A stretch of DNA of 64,000 nucleotides, taken from NCBI GenBank assembly GCA_050955045.1, contig JBPBQV010000002.1, positions 289,841 to 353,840 of the forward strand, in the 5' to 3' direction. The stretch comes from Mucilaginibacter_A sp050955045. GTDB lineage: Bacteria > Bacteroidota > Bacteroidia > Sphingobacteriales > Sphingobacteriaceae. Below the pieces are notes generated by a model. The model was not told the DNA's origin, did not search any database, and saw only the letters and a program-made list of their open reading frames with translations. Both the position numbers and the translations under genes were made by a program. Shown here one piece after another: positions 51,054 to 60,541 of the stretch; position 1 is the stretch's first letter; every line of letters starts with the position of its first letter.

Positions 51054-51641
51054 TTATAGTTTTTGTAATTGGTGAACATATAGTACTATTTTCCACCGTT
51101 CCTCAGGAGCTAATTGAGAAGCATAAGATCCCATTGCATTTAATCCATAAGTGATTGTATGATAGATTTTACCATCAGTTAGGTCTCGCATGGCTCCACC
51201 TCTGGAAGATTGCCCTTTAGAATACGATGGAGGAGCTGGATATCCGTGTTGTACAACTAACCCATCCCCTTGCCCTTGAACACCATGGCAAGGAGAACAA
51301 AAGTGCTCAAAAAGAATTTTTCCATCAGCTAGATTCTTTTTATCAGCAATATAAGTATTTATTGCTTCTACACTTGCCTTGTCATAACCCTCTTTATTGT
51401 TACTAAAATCAAAACGAACAAAACCTACTGGAGTTGTACCTGCTGGAGGAAGTTGTGCTGTTTTTCCATCCTGAAAATTTGTATTAGGTTGATCTGGATC
51501 ATAAGCAATATGCTCATACATATTAGGTGCATACTCCCAACCTGTACTACGTTTGTCTTTACCGCATGCAGTAATTAATACAGACACGGTGGATAATACT
51601 GTTATTATATTCAGTATTTTAACTCTATTCATAACTAACAT
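51054..51641 (-). CDS. actE: Alternative complex III monoheme cytochrome ActE
   Basis: A 195-residue periplasmic lipoprotein-like cytochrome c. The signal ends SVLITAC, a lipobox. One heme site is present: FEHFCSPCHGVQGQGDG; the distal ligand Met is probably in NAMGSYASQLAPEERW. It shuttles electrons from ActA to the oxidase. The start overlaps actD by 17 bases. Confidence 0.9.
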   Translation of the reverse strand: MLVMNRVKILNIITVLSTVSVLITACGKDKRSTGWEYAPNMYEHIAYDPDQPNTNFQDGKTAQLPPAGTTPVGFVRFDFSNNKEGYDKASVEAINTYIADKKNLADGKILFEHFCSPCHGVQGQGDGLVVQHGYPAPPSYSKGQSSRGGAMRDLTDGKIYHTITYGLNAMGSYASQLAPEERWKIVLYVHQLQKL

Positions 51642-52161
51642 ATTTTCTATCGTTATGCTTAATTTCTACAGCACCAGCTTCTTTCAGTAAAGAGTCAATC
51701 TGATCATGAGTTGAGTTAGTTCTTGCATTAATAGCAATCACAAAACGATCATCAGTAGCTCTCAAATCCATTACTCTTGGTGTGCGCCCAGGAAAAAGGT
51801 GATTAGCATAAAAATAAGTGAAAACCATCCCAAAAGAGCTAAACAAAACAGTCCACTCAAAACAGATAGGAATAAAATCTGGCAGAGCAAAATGTGGTTT
51901 ACCTCCTATATTAATTGGCCAGTCATGTACCAGCATATAGTATAACATAGAAAAAGCTACAGTACACCCAATACAACCAAAAATAAAAGCAGCAATAGGT
52001 AAACGGGATTCTTTTATACCTAATTTATTTTCAATACCGTGAATAGGCATTGGAGTAAAAACATCATAAATAGAAATACCTTTTTCTTTAAGGTTATCAA
52101 TACCCTTCATCATCTCGTCAGGATCATCAAAAATACCAAGTATATATTTTGTACTATTCAT
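51625..52161 (-). CDS. actD: Alternative complex III subunit ActD
   Basis: A 178-residue DUF3341 protein. KYILGIFDDPDEMMKGIDNL and YDVFTPMPIHGIENKLGIKESRLP are the N-terminal signature. Two membrane helices at about 55-75 and 95-118, and a cytoplasmic tail with MDLRATDDRFVIAI, complete it. It holds the membrane part of the complex. It follows actC by 2 bases and overlaps actE by 17. Confidence 0.92.
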   Translation of the reverse strand: MNSTKYILGIFDDPDEMMKGIDNLKEKGISIYDVFTPMPIHGIENKLGIKESRLPIAAFIFGCIGCTVAFSMLYYMLVHDWPINIGGKPHFALPDFIPICFEWTVLFSSFGMVFTYFYANHLFPGRTPRVMDLRATDDRFVIAINARTNSTHDQIDSLLKEAGAVEIKHNDRKYVSYE

Positions 52162-52163
52162 AT

Positions 52164-53636
52164 TTAAATATTTACGTATTCTGCCTTCTCAATGCTATCA
52201 TATTTAATTAAGTTCTCTTTATAGAACTCCGCTTGATCTGCATCAATTTTACCTTGCTTCAGTAACTTTTTCTTTTCCTGTTCACTAGAACTTTTAACTA
52301 ATAATTTTACTTCTGCCATAGCTACTGAAGGAAGTACTCTTAAAAAGAGTAAGAATAAAGTGAAAAATACTCCTATTGACCCCACAAAAATACCTACTTC
52401 AACCCATGTTGGGTAAAACATAACCCAACTTGATGGTAAATAATCACGATGTAAAGAAGTAACAATAATTACGAAACGCTCAAACCACATTCCAATGTTA
52501 ACTATAATAGATAACACCCATGATGCAGGAATACTTGTTCTGACTTTTTTAAACCAAAAGAGCTGAGGTGTAATTACATTACAAGTCATCATGCTCCAAT
52601 AAGCCCACCAATACGGGCCAGTTGAACGATTTATAAAAGCATATTGCTCGTACTCAGAACCAGAATACCAGGCAATAAAAAATTCAGTGATATAAGCTAC
52701 ACCAACAATTGAACCTGTTAGAATAATAATTTTATTCATTGATTCAATATGAAACATGGTAATATAGTTTTCTAGACTCATTACTTTTCTTACCACTAAA
52801 AGAAGTGTTTGTACCATAGCAAATCCAGAAAAAATAGCACCTGCTACGAAGTATGGTGGGAAAATGGTTGTATGCCACCCAGGTTCTAATGATGTCGCAA
52901 AGTCCATAGACACAATTGTATGTACCGATAATACCAATGGTGTAGAAACACCGGCTAATACTAATGATACAGCCTCAAAACGTTGCCATGTTTTAACTGA
53001 ACCATTCCAGCCAAATGATAATACAGAATATATTCTGCGTCTTAAGCCAGTTGCACGATCACGAATTGTTGCAATATCAGGTAATAAGCCTGTGTACCAG
53101 AAAACTAATGATACAGAAAAATAAGTAGAAATAGCAAACACATCCCAGATTAGAGGAGAGTTAAAATTTACCCATAAAGAACCATATTGATTGGGTAAAG
53201 GAAGAGAATAAACTGCCATCCATGGACGACCCATGTGAGCTACTATATAAGTTGCAGCGCATATTACAGCAAAAATGGTCATTGCCTCTGCAGAACGATT
53301 AATGGAATTACGCCAGTTTTGTCTAAATAAAAGAAGTACTGCTGAAATTAATGTACCAGCATGGCCAATACCTACCCACCACACAAAGCCAGTGATATCC
53401 CAAGCCCAGCCTACCGTTTTGTTTAATCCCCAAGCACCGATTCCATACCAAAATGTATAGCTTACTGCTATTAACCAAAGCAGTGCACCCATTGATGCAA
53501 CTGTAAAGCCAATCCACCAGGCTTTATTGGGCATATTTTCTACTGGAACCAGAATATCATCTGTAATCTTAGAATAAGTGATATTATCACCTGTTATTAA
53601 GGGTTCTCTAATTATGGATTCGTGATGAGACGACAT
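52164..53636 (-). CDS. actC: Alternative complex III NrfD-like subunit ActC
   Basis: A 490-residue NrfD-type protein with about ten membrane helices. KAWWIGFTVASMGALLWL, WWVGIGHAGTLISAVLLLFRQ and NWRNSINRSAEAMTIFAV are strong family motifs; the polar residues in GHAGT lie at the proposed quinol site. It likely oxidises menaquinol together with ActB. It is preceded by actB (23 bases). Confidence 0.95.
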   Translation of the reverse strand: MSSHHESIIREPLITGDNITYSKITDDILVPVENMPNKAWWIGFTVASMGALLWLIAVSYTFWYGIGAWGLNKTVGWAWDITGFVWWVGIGHAGTLISAVLLLFRQNWRNSINRSAEAMTIFAVICAATYIVAHMGRPWMAVYSLPLPNQYGSLWVNFNSPLIWDVFAISTYFSVSLVFWYTGLLPDIATIRDRATGLRRRIYSVLSFGWNGSVKTWQRFEAVSLVLAGVSTPLVLSVHTIVSMDFATSLEPGWHTTIFPPYFVAGAIFSGFAMVQTLLLVVRKVMSLENYITMFHIESMNKIIILTGSIVGVAYITEFFIAWYSGSEYEQYAFINRSTGPYWWAYWSMMTCNVITPQLFWFKKVRTSIPASWVLSIIVNIGMWFERFVIIVTSLHRDYLPSSWVMFYPTWVEVGIFVGSIGVFFTLFLLFLRVLPSVAMAEVKLLVKSSSEQEKKKLLKQGKIDADQAEFYKENLIKYDSIEKAEYVNI

Positions 53637-53659
53637 ACTTATGTTTTTGTTAATTATAA

Positions 53660-56600
53660 TTAAGCTACTACTTCATTAACATTTCTTACTTTAACTTGGT
53701 AACCAATACCTGGTTGAACATTAAGCTCTTCTAAAACGTAATAAGTACGCTCGCTTTTAAGCAATTTAGATACTTCTGATTCAGCATCATTCACATTACC
53801 AAATACAATTGCATTTGTAGGACAAGTTTGCTGACAAGCTGTTTGAACTTCTCCATCTTTTAGTGCCCGTTGATCAATTTTTGCTTTTAACTTTCCACCC
53901 TGAATACGTTGAATACACATTGAACATTTTTCCATTACTCCCCGGAAACGAGTTGTAACTTCAGGATTTAGTACTAACTGAACATGTTCATTATTAAGGT
54001 AATTATCAAATCTTGAATCATTCCAATAATTAAACCAGTTAAACCTTCTAACCTTATATGGGCAGTTATTGGCACAGTAACGGGTTCCAATACAACGGTT
54101 ATAAGCCATATGATTCAATCCTTCTGAAGAGTGAACAGTTGCAAGAACTGGACACACCGTTTCACAAGGTGCATGATCACAATGTTGACATAACATTGGC
54201 TGATAGGTAACTGAAACATTATCTAAATCTTCTAATTTATTAATTTCCTTTTCTTCAGTTATGTTTTCAGTTCCTTCTTTAAAACTATAATACCGATCAA
54301 TTCTAATCCAGTGCATCTCACGCCTACGCCGAACTTCATCACGTCCAACTACCGGAATATTATTTTCTGCACTGCAAGCAACTACACACGCTCCACAACC
54401 TGTACAAGCATTTAAATCAATTGCCATGACCCAGTTGTACTGCGGACGATCATATTCATTCCACAAACTGTATGTTTTATGTTCTGCTTCGTGACGACCA
54501 TTTGCAGAAGAAGGATCTTTTAAATATTTATCGAAAGAAGTTTCACGAATGATATTACGACCTTCGTAAGAATGATGTGTTTGAGTTTGTGCTAATACAT
54601 ATACATCACCTGTTGTAGAAATGGTTGCAGGTGTAGCAGTTTGAAAAGTACCATTTTTAAAAATATGAAAAGGAAAAGCGTTTTTACCAACTTCTGTTCC
54701 TACTTTCCCACTTAATGCACGTCCGTAACCCAAAGCAACAGAAACAGTTCCTTGTGCTTGACCAGGCTGTATTAAAACAGGTAACTCAATGGTATAAGTT
54801 CCGGAAGCTACTTTTAAAATATCACCTTCTTTTATACCTAATTTCTCTGCATATTTTGGAGCAATAGCAGCAAAATTATCCCAAGTAACTTTAGAAACAG
54901 AATCTGGAAGTTCTTGTAACCATGGATTATTTGCTTTTTTACCATCACCAATATTAACGTTTTGGTAGATCTGTAATTCTACAGCATTGCTTCCACTTGC
55001 TACTAATTGATTTCCCCGGCTAATAATGTTTTGCGCTATACCAGTCAAATCTTTATTGAAAGCATAAGCAGTAACTGGTAAGTCTGCTGTTTTTATCAAC
55101 CCTTTTTGTAAAAGCGTCTCCCAACCAGATTGTCCTGCTAAACCTACCTTTGGAAGTAAGTTTGTTTCCCAATTATTTTTGACGAAAGAGTAATAGTCTT
55201 TTACAGCATTATCAGACCAAATCAACAAGCTTTGTTCTGCTTGACGCGTATTGTAAACCGAGTTAATTGTAGGCTGTACAACTGTATAATAACCAGATAG
55301 AACATTATCATCACCCCAAGCTTCCAGATAATGATGGTTAGGGGCTATTACCTGACATAAAGAAGAAGTTTCATCTTTTCTATCAGAAAAAGACACTTTC
55401 AAACCAACTTTAGTTAGTGCCTGCTTAAAATCTTTACTGTTAAAATAATCGTAAGCTGGATTTGCATCCATAAAGAACACAGCACCAACTTCGCCACGTT
55501 TCATCTCATTAATAAACTCTACTAATTCGGCATCATTTCCAGCATATTGGTATGATGGATTATCTAAATCAATCGTAGTGCCATAGCTTCCTAACAAAGA
55601 GTTGATCGCATTAACCAACACTTGCATAGCTACGTCATTACAACCACAAACAACAAGAGCTTTACCTTTTGCTGCCAATAGTTCTTTTGCTACTAAAGTG
55701 ATTGCTGTGCCAGCAGCTTTGCTACTAAGTGGTTTTGAACCCGGAAGTGTTGTGCCAGAAATTGCATTGTATAAATTAATTAATGCAATACCTTCTTCGG
55801 AAGGTTTGATTGGAACACGTGTATCTGCATTTGTACCTGTTAAACTCATGCCAGCTTCAAACTGCACATGACGAGACATTTTTTTATTTTGAAGTGATGT
55901 ATTATTTCTGTTAGAAACCCACTGGCCCATAAATTCTACCGGAGAAATCCAAGTTCCCAGAAAATCAGCACTGAAACTTACAATTACATCTGCCTTTTCA
56001 AAATGATAGTGAGGTAGAACAGCTTTTCCAAAACTGTTTTGATTTGCTTGAATGATACCTGTATAAGATATGGCATCATAGTTAATTAATTTTGCCGCAG
56101 GAAATTTAGTGGTAAAAGAAGCAAAGACAGCACTCGTTGAAGGACTATGAATAGTAGAAGCAACAATCCGTATTTTTTTACCATTTGCACTTATTGAAGT
56201 TAATTCTCTTTTTACAAAATTATCAACAGCCTCCCAAGTAGACTCATCACCTTCTAAAGTTGGATTTTGCAATCGGGTAACATCATACAAATCTAAAACA
56301 GAAGCTTGACCTTGTGCACTTAAACCACCATGACCAATTAAATCTTCAGGGTTGCCTTCAATCTTAATAGGACGGCCTTCTCTGGTTTTTACTAAGATAG
56401 CCTGTCCATTGTAAGTCGAAGTATAGTAATTTGCAACACCCGGTGTGATTTCTTCTGGTTTAATTAAATAAGGAATTGACTTATGTACAGGAACTTTTTG
56501 ACAGGCAGCTAATGTAACTGCACCAACTCCAAATCCCAATGCTTTCAAGAAATCACGACGCGGGGTTTTAGCAGATAATCCTGCACCGCTCAAAATTTCT

Positions 56601-56704
56601 TCTATTGGAAGTGGTTCAGCAAATTCACTTTTATTCAACTCAATGAACTCAGATGAACTATTTAGTTCCTCTAAACCTTTCCAGTATTTTTTATTGCTTT
56701 CCAT
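53660..56704 (-). CDS. actB: Alternative complex III iron-sulfur subunit ActB
   Basis: A 1014-residue fused protein. The N-terminus has a twin-arginine-like signal TPRRDFLKALGFGVGAVTLA. A large region (to about 700) is related to molybdopterin oxidoreductases, but that family branch has lost the cofactor. The C-terminal part is a four-cluster ferredoxin: CTGCGACVVACSAENNIPVVG, CQHCDHAPCETVCPV, CIGTRYCANNCPYKVRRFN, and CSMCIQRI with CQQTCPTNAIVF. It links the cytochrome subunit to the membrane quinol sites. It is 45 bases after actA. Confidence 0.95.
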   Translation of the reverse strand: MESNKKYWKGLEELNSSSEFIELNKSEFAEPLPIEEILSGAGLSAKTPRRDFLKALGFGVGAVTLAACQKVPVHKSIPYLIKPEEITPGVANYYTSTYNGQAILVKTREGRPIKIEGNPEDLIGHGGLSAQGQASVLDLYDVTRLQNPTLEGDESTWEAVDNFVKRELTSISANGKKIRIVASTIHSPSTSAVFASFTTKFPAAKLINYDAISYTGIIQANQNSFGKAVLPHYHFEKADVIVSFSADFLGTWISPVEFMGQWVSNRNNTSLQNKKMSRHVQFEAGMSLTGTNADTRVPIKPSEEGIALINLYNAISGTTLPGSKPLSSKAAGTAITLVAKELLAAKGKALVVCGCNDVAMQVLVNAINSLLGSYGTTIDLDNPSYQYAGNDAELVEFINEMKRGEVGAVFFMDANPAYDYFNSKDFKQALTKVGLKVSFSDRKDETSSLCQVIAPNHHYLEAWGDDNVLSGYYTVVQPTINSVYNTRQAEQSLLIWSDNAVKDYYSFVKNNWETNLLPKVGLAGQSGWETLLQKGLIKTADLPVTAYAFNKDLTGIAQNIISRGNQLVASGSNAVELQIYQNVNIGDGKKANNPWLQELPDSVSKVTWDNFAAIAPKYAEKLGIKEGDILKVASGTYTIELPVLIQPGQAQGTVSVALGYGRALSGKVGTEVGKNAFPFHIFKNGTFQTATPATISTTGDVYVLAQTQTHHSYEGRNIIRETSFDKYLKDPSSANGRHEAEHKTYSLWNEYDRPQYNWVMAIDLNACTGCGACVVACSAENNIPVVGRDEVRRRREMHWIRIDRYYSFKEGTENITEEKEINKLEDLDNVSVTYQPMLCQHCDHAPCETVCPVLATVHSSEGLNHMAYNRCIGTRYCANNCPYKVRRFNWFNYWNDSRFDNYLNNEHVQLVLNPEVTTRFRGVMEKCSMCIQRIQGGKLKAKIDQRALKDGEVQTACQQTCPTNAIVFGNVNDAESEVSKLLKSERTYYVLEELNVQPGIGYQVKVRNVNEVVA

Positions 56705-56749
56705 TTAAGCTTTGTAAACTGTAATTGTAAATGCTATTTATTTAAAAAA

Positions 56750-58033
56750 TCAATAATGGCATTTGCCACATTCGATACCACCTAAAGATGCTGCTGTAAC
56801 TTTTTCGCCACGTTTAATACGATCATGAACATCTGTCATACGATCATAATAAGCATTTCCTTTATAATTTACTTCTGTGCGTTTGTGGCATTGAATACAC
56901 CATTTCATTGTTAATGGAGAATACTGATAAACTTCCTGCATTTCCTGAATTTGACCATGACAGGTTTGACATTTAATTCCACCAACTTTTACATGCTGAG
57001 AGTGGTTGAAATAAGCAAAATCAGGCAGATTATGAATTCGAACCCATTGAATTGGTTTCGATTTAGTACTATCATATTTTTGGGTTTCAGGATTATAACC
57101 TAAAGCATTATAGATTTTTTGAATCTCTGGAGATTCGGTTTTAACTACTTTATGGCAATTCATACAAACATTTAAAGAAGGAATGTTTGCATGTTTTGAT
57201 TTGTATGCTCCGGAGTGGCAATATTGACAATCAATCTTCATAGCCCCAGCATGTAACTGGTGCGAATATTTAATTGGTTGTACAGGTTGATAACCTTGAT
57301 GCACATTAGTATTCCATAGAGTAACCCAAGTCCAGCTTCCTAATCCAATAACTGAACATAAAACTACAAAAAATACAAACTTTTTATTTTTAGCAAGAAG
57401 TTTAACTGTTGCTAAACGATCAACAGCTGGTTTACCAGTTTCACTGTCTTCTACATCTTCAGGTAAAATACCTTGTTTTTGCAAAAGCAATCTTTCTAAA
57501 GTACTTATAACCCGATTTAAAACCAGAATAACTAAAAAAGCAATTACAATTACACCTATTAAGCCCAACAACATTGCATTGCTTGGGCCTGAATCAGCTG
57601 CAGCACCGCCACTTCCGGCTGCGCCGCCAGCAGGAGAAGCTTTAGCAGTTTCTACTTTTTTCCATTCGGCTTTAACATATCCCAAAATGTCTTTTACATC
57701 CTGATCACTCAGGTTAGTAAACACACTCATCTGAGACTGATTGAATTGGTTATAAATAGCAATTGCCTTTGGATTTTTTGCAGCAATTAAAGCTTGATTA
57801 TTTTGTATCCATTTAACCAAATAAGCTTCATCAGGTTCTGATGTAATTGTTGGCCCCAAAGCAGGACCAGTCATCCTCACATCAATTTTATGGCAGGATC
57901 CACAATTGTTGCTTTTATACAATGCTTCGCCCTTCGCTGGATCTTGTGCATAAGCAATATTGCTTAATACAACAAAACTCGCCATAAAGAGTAACCTGGT
58001 AATTTGCTTTAAAATCAATGAGACATTTCTCAT
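56750..58033 (-). CDS. actA: Alternative complex III multiheme cytochrome ActA, six CxxCH sites
   Basis: A 427-residue c-type cytochrome, first gene of the act operon. A signal (residues 1-29) precedes an N-terminal monoheme domain with NNCGSCHKID. A Gly/Ala-rich linker and two membrane helices (about 151-173 and 211-234) follow. Then come five more sites: DCQYCHSG, NVCMNCHKV, IKCQTCHGQ, KWCIQCHKR and IECGKCHY. The last five match the pentaheme ActA core; the first looks like a fused cytochrome c. It accepts electrons from ActB. Confidence 0.94.
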   Translation of the reverse strand: MRNVSLILKQITRLLFMASFVVLSNIAYAQDPAKGEALYKSNNCGSCHKIDVRMTGPALGPTITSEPDEAYLVKWIQNNQALIAAKNPKAIAIYNQFNQSQMSVFTNLSDQDVKDILGYVKAEWKKVETAKASPAGGAAGSGGAAADSGPSNAMLLGLIGVIVIAFLVILVLNRVISTLERLLLQKQGILPEDVEDSETGKPAVDRLATVKLLAKNKKFVFFVVLCSVIGLGSWTWVTLWNTNVHQGYQPVQPIKYSHQLHAGAMKIDCQYCHSGAYKSKHANIPSLNVCMNCHKVVKTESPEIQKIYNALGYNPETQKYDSTKSKPIQWVRIHNLPDFAYFNHSQHVKVGGIKCQTCHGQIQEMQEVYQYSPLTMKWCIQCHKRTEVNYKGNAYYDRMTDVHDRIKRGEKVTAASLGGIECGKCHY

Positions 58034-58112
58034 AGGGTATATTTATGCTTTAAATTTTATTGAAGAACCGAATTAATTAAAATAGTAAATATCTATTGCT
58101 ATTTCCAGTTCA

Positions 58113-58145
58113 CAAAAGTATCATTTATAAAAATATCAGTGACAA
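58113..58145 (-). promoter_or_regulatory. Promoter of the act-cox operon
   Basis: On the minus strand a TTG (58145-58143) and TACTTTTG (58120-58113) are separated by 22 bases, close to the Bacteroidota -33/-7 pattern (TTG, about 20 bases, TAnnTTTG). The inferred leader is about 70 bases. This is the best promoter candidate for actA-F. Confidence 0.55.
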
Positions 58146-58245
58146 TGTGATGACGTGTAATACCAATTTATAAACATTCTAAATAAATAGAAAAAATATG
58201 TTTTGAACAGTAACAAAGCACTTTTTAACATACATACTTTAAACA

Positions 58246-58257
58246 ATGCTTCTTTTA
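58246..58257 (-). repeat. Dispersed motif copy (GA type) upstream of the act operon
   Basis: ATGCTTCTTTTA, followed by GTAC, lies 26 bases past the stop of the deoxyhypusine-synthase-like gene. Confidence 0.7.
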
Positions 58258-58282
58258 GTACAAAAAAGTTTGTGTATATGAA

Positions 58283-59260
58283 TTATTGTTTTAAAATCCA
58301 GGCAAATATTAATGGCACCACAATCGTCGCGTCAGATTCTACAATAAATTTTGGTGTATGTATATCTAACTTTCCCCAGGTAATTTTTTCATTTGGTACT
58401 GCACCAGAATAAGAACCGTAAGAAGTTGTAGAATCTGAAACCTGACAGAAGTAACTCCAAAATGGAATTTGAGGCATTTCCATATCCTGGTAAAGCATTG
58501 GCACCACACAAATCGGGAAATCTCCGGCAATACCACCGCCAATCTGGAAGAACCCAATTCCTTTCCCGTCAGAATTCTTAATATACCAATCTGCCAGCCA
58601 AGCCATATATTCAATCCCGCTTTTCATGGTTGTTGCTTTGATTTCGTTTTTGATAACGTAAGAAGCAAAAATATTTCCCATAGTAGAATCTTCCCAACCC
58701 GGAACTACAATCGGCAGATTTTTCTCAGCAGCAGCCAACATCCATGAATTTTTCGGCTCGATTTCATAATACTGCTCCAATTCTCCACTGTTCAAAATTT
58801 TGTACATAAACTCATGCGGAAAATAACGTTCGCCAGCTGTATCCGCATCTTTCCAAATTTTATAGATATGTTTTTGTAACCTTCGAAAAGCTTCTTCTTC
58901 CGGAATACAAGTGTCAGTTACGCGGTTATAATGATTTTCCAATAAATCCCATTCATCTTGCGGACTTAAATCACGATAATTTGGAACTCTTTTATAATGA
59001 GAATGTGCTACCAGATTCATAATATCTTCTTCCAGATTGGCACCTGTGCAGGAAATAATGGCAATTTTATCTTCCCGAATCATTTCTGCCAAAGAAATTC
59101 CTAATTCTGCGGTACTCATTGCTCCGGCAATAGTTACCATCATTTTGCCGCCTTCCAGCAAATGTGTTTCGTAACCTTTTGCTGCATCAACCAAAGCTGC
59201 TGCATTAAAATGAAGATAATTTTTTTCTATAAATTGAGATATTGGTCCGCGTGTACTCAT
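58283..59260 (-). CDS. Deoxyhypusine synthase-like protein
   Basis: A 325-residue protein with the DHS NAD-binding fold. MMVTIAGAMSTAELGISLAEM, IISCTGANLEEDIMNL and GFFQIGGGIAGDFPICVVP are signature blocks. The catalytic Lys (position 297 here) is retained in NEKITWGKLDIHTPK, and VESDATIVVPLI follows. Bacteria have no eIF5A, so the acceptor is not hypusine; related bacterial enzymes make polyamines by moving aminobutyl groups (for example homospermidine), which I consider likely. Monocistronic, divergent from the barrel gene. Confidence 0.9.
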   Translation of the reverse strand: MSTRGPISQFIEKNYLHFNAAALVDAAKGYETHLLEGGKMMVTIAGAMSTAELGISLAEMIREDKIAIISCTGANLEEDIMNLVAHSHYKRVPNYRDLSPQDEWDLLENHYNRVTDTCIPEEEAFRRLQKHIYKIWKDADTAGERYFPHEFMYKILNSGELEQYYEIEPKNSWMLAAAEKNLPIVVPGWEDSTMGNIFASYVIKNEIKATTMKSGIEYMAWLADWYIKNSDGKGIGFFQIGGGIAGDFPICVVPMLYQDMEMPQIPFWSYFCQVSDSTTSYGSYSGAVPNEKITWGKLDIHTPKFIVESDATIVVPLIFAWILKQ

Positions 59261-59279
59261 TGCTGATTTTTATTTTTTA

Positions 59280-59287
59280 CAAAAATA
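59280..59287 (-). promoter_or_regulatory. Candidate -7 box for the deoxyhypusine-synthase-like gene
   Basis: On the minus strand TATTTTTG lies 19 bases before the ATG at 59260. It matches TAnnTTTG; no TTG at -33 is evident. Confidence 0.35.
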
Positions 59288-59355
59288 TACTTTTTGTTTA
59301 AACGACATTTGAATAGTTTGACGAATATGTACGTACAAGAAATTAGAAGATCGGT

Positions 59356-59363
59356 TATCTTCG
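59356..59363 (+). promoter_or_regulatory. Candidate -7 box for the Omp85-like gene
   Basis: TATCTTCG is one base from TAnnTTTG and lies 15 bases before the ATG. The following GCACC resembles starts of many Bacteroidota leaders. The -33 element is not clear. Confidence 0.35.
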
Positions 59364-59378
59364 CACCCGAAATTTATA

Positions 59379-60497
59379 ATGAAGCGAATACTGTTTTTAC
59401 TGCCCATTTTTTTATTTGCGCAATTTGCAACTGCACAATCCCGATTTATTAAAAAAGTATTTTTAGAAAAAGACAGCAGTAAAAGAAGCAGTTTGTTACC
59501 GTTGCCGCTGGTTGCTTACGCACAGGAAACTGGTTTAGAAATTGGTTTTGCTGCCTTGTATTCCTTTTATTCAGATACTTTAAATCATAATACAAAAGTT
59601 TCTAACCTGTATTTTCCGGTTTCTTATACGTTCAAAAACCAAAGTCGTGTTACATTAAAAGCAGATTACTGGCTTCCCAGCAACACGTATCATTTAATTG
59701 GATCTATTGGGTATTCTAACTTTCCATATAATTTTTACGGCATCGGAAATAATACCCACAGTATCAACAAAAGCTTTCTTAAACAAAAACGTTTTTACAC
59801 AACAATTGGTGCAGAAAAAGCTGTTTTTACGCATGTTTTTTTAGGATTGAATGTGGATTACGAAAACTATTCTTTTAGAGATGACCAGCCAACAAGCTAT
59901 TTTTCTACCGCAAATATTTTTGGCAAACAAGGCGGCAGTACTATATTTTACGGTCCGAGTTTAATTTTTGATAACCGGAATACCAATACTTATACTTTGA
60001 ACGGATTATATGTGAATCTGAATGGTGGTTTGGTTAGCAATATCAGCAAAACTGATTATAACGGCGGTTATGTAAACTTTGATTTCCGACAATTTAATGC
60101 TATATCCAAAAAATTGGTAATAGCTTTTAACGGAAGTTATCAGTTTACAACTGGCAGCAATACGCCTTTTTATTTACTGCAAACTTTTGGGAACGATCAG
60201 TTAATGCGTGGTTATTACGGTGGCCGCTTTCGCGATAAAAATATTGTAGCGCTACAATCAGAACTACGTTACCGTATAAACGATCGAGTTGCAGTGGTTG
60301 GTTTTGGTGGAACCGGAACGGTTTACAATACGTCTTTTAACCTAAATCAGCTGAAACCAAATTATGGCGGAGGTTTGCGTTACTTTTTTGATGTAGAAAA
60401 AGGCATCAGTATTCGTGCAGATTATGGTGTTGGAGAAAAACCAACAGGCGAAAAACGACAATCAGGTTTTTATTTAGCTTTAGGTGAAGCTTTTTAA
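59379..60497 (+). CDS. Omp85-superfamily outer-membrane beta-barrel without POTRA domains
   Basis: A 372-residue protein. The signal ends QFATAQ. About 16 antiparallel strands end in LALGEAF with a terminal Phe, typical of outer-membrane barrels. The loop-6 motif RGYYGGRFRDKN corresponds to the VRGF motif of BamA-like proteins, which supports the Omp85 call. GIGNNTH, in the NFYGIGN block near 120, is common in the bacterial surface antigen family. With no POTRA domains it is unlikely to insert other proteins alone; it may be a specialised channel or insertase. Confidence 0.8.
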   Translation: MKRILFLLPIFLFAQFATAQSRFIKKVFLEKDSSKRSSLLPLPLVAYAQETGLEIGFAALYSFYSDTLNHNTKVSNLYFPVSYTFKNQSRVTLKADYWLPSNTYHLIGSIGYSNFPYNFYGIGNNTHSINKSFLKQKRFYTTIGAEKAVFTHVFLGLNVDYENYSFRDDQPTSYFSTANIFGKQGGSTIFYGPSLIFDNRNTNTYTLNGLYVNLNGGLVSNISKTDYNGGYVNFDFRQFNAISKKLVIAFNGSYQFTTGSNTPFYLLQTFGNDQLMRGYYGGRFRDKNIVALQSELRYRINDRVAVVGFGGTGTVYNTSFNLNQLKPNYGGGLRYFFDVEKGISIRADYGVGEKPTGEKRQSGFYLALGEAF

Positions 60498-60541
60498 GTA
60501 ATAAAAGAAGCATTAAAACTTCACCTTAAAATCTTCTTTTA
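60483..60541. terminator. Composite inverted repeat between convergent barrel and methyltransferase genes
   Basis: GGTGAAG (60483-60489) pairs with CTTCACC (60519-60525). Also, the motif TAAAAGAAG (60502-60510) faces CTTCTTTTA (60533-60541) as a perfect 9-bp inverted repeat. Between the genes there are only 15 bases, so it overlaps both 3' ends. It could stop transcripts from both sides. Confidence 0.5.

Larger units (their letters stand above)
58034..58282. other. Intergenic region upstream of the act operon
   Basis: 249 bases that hold the probable act promoter (58113-58145) and one dispersed motif (58246). No open frame or strong hairpin is visible. Confidence 0.6.

Noticed and set aside
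28096..54844. Core-only TAAAAGAAG matches without the YA end (3033, 20743, 22175, 28096, 30529, 36277, 46929, 52797, 54836)
   Set aside because: Possible decayed copies, but left out to keep the count strict.
59317..59363. TTTG at 59317 as the -33 partner of TATCTTCG
   Set aside because: The spacing of 35 bases is far too long for the known promoter pattern.
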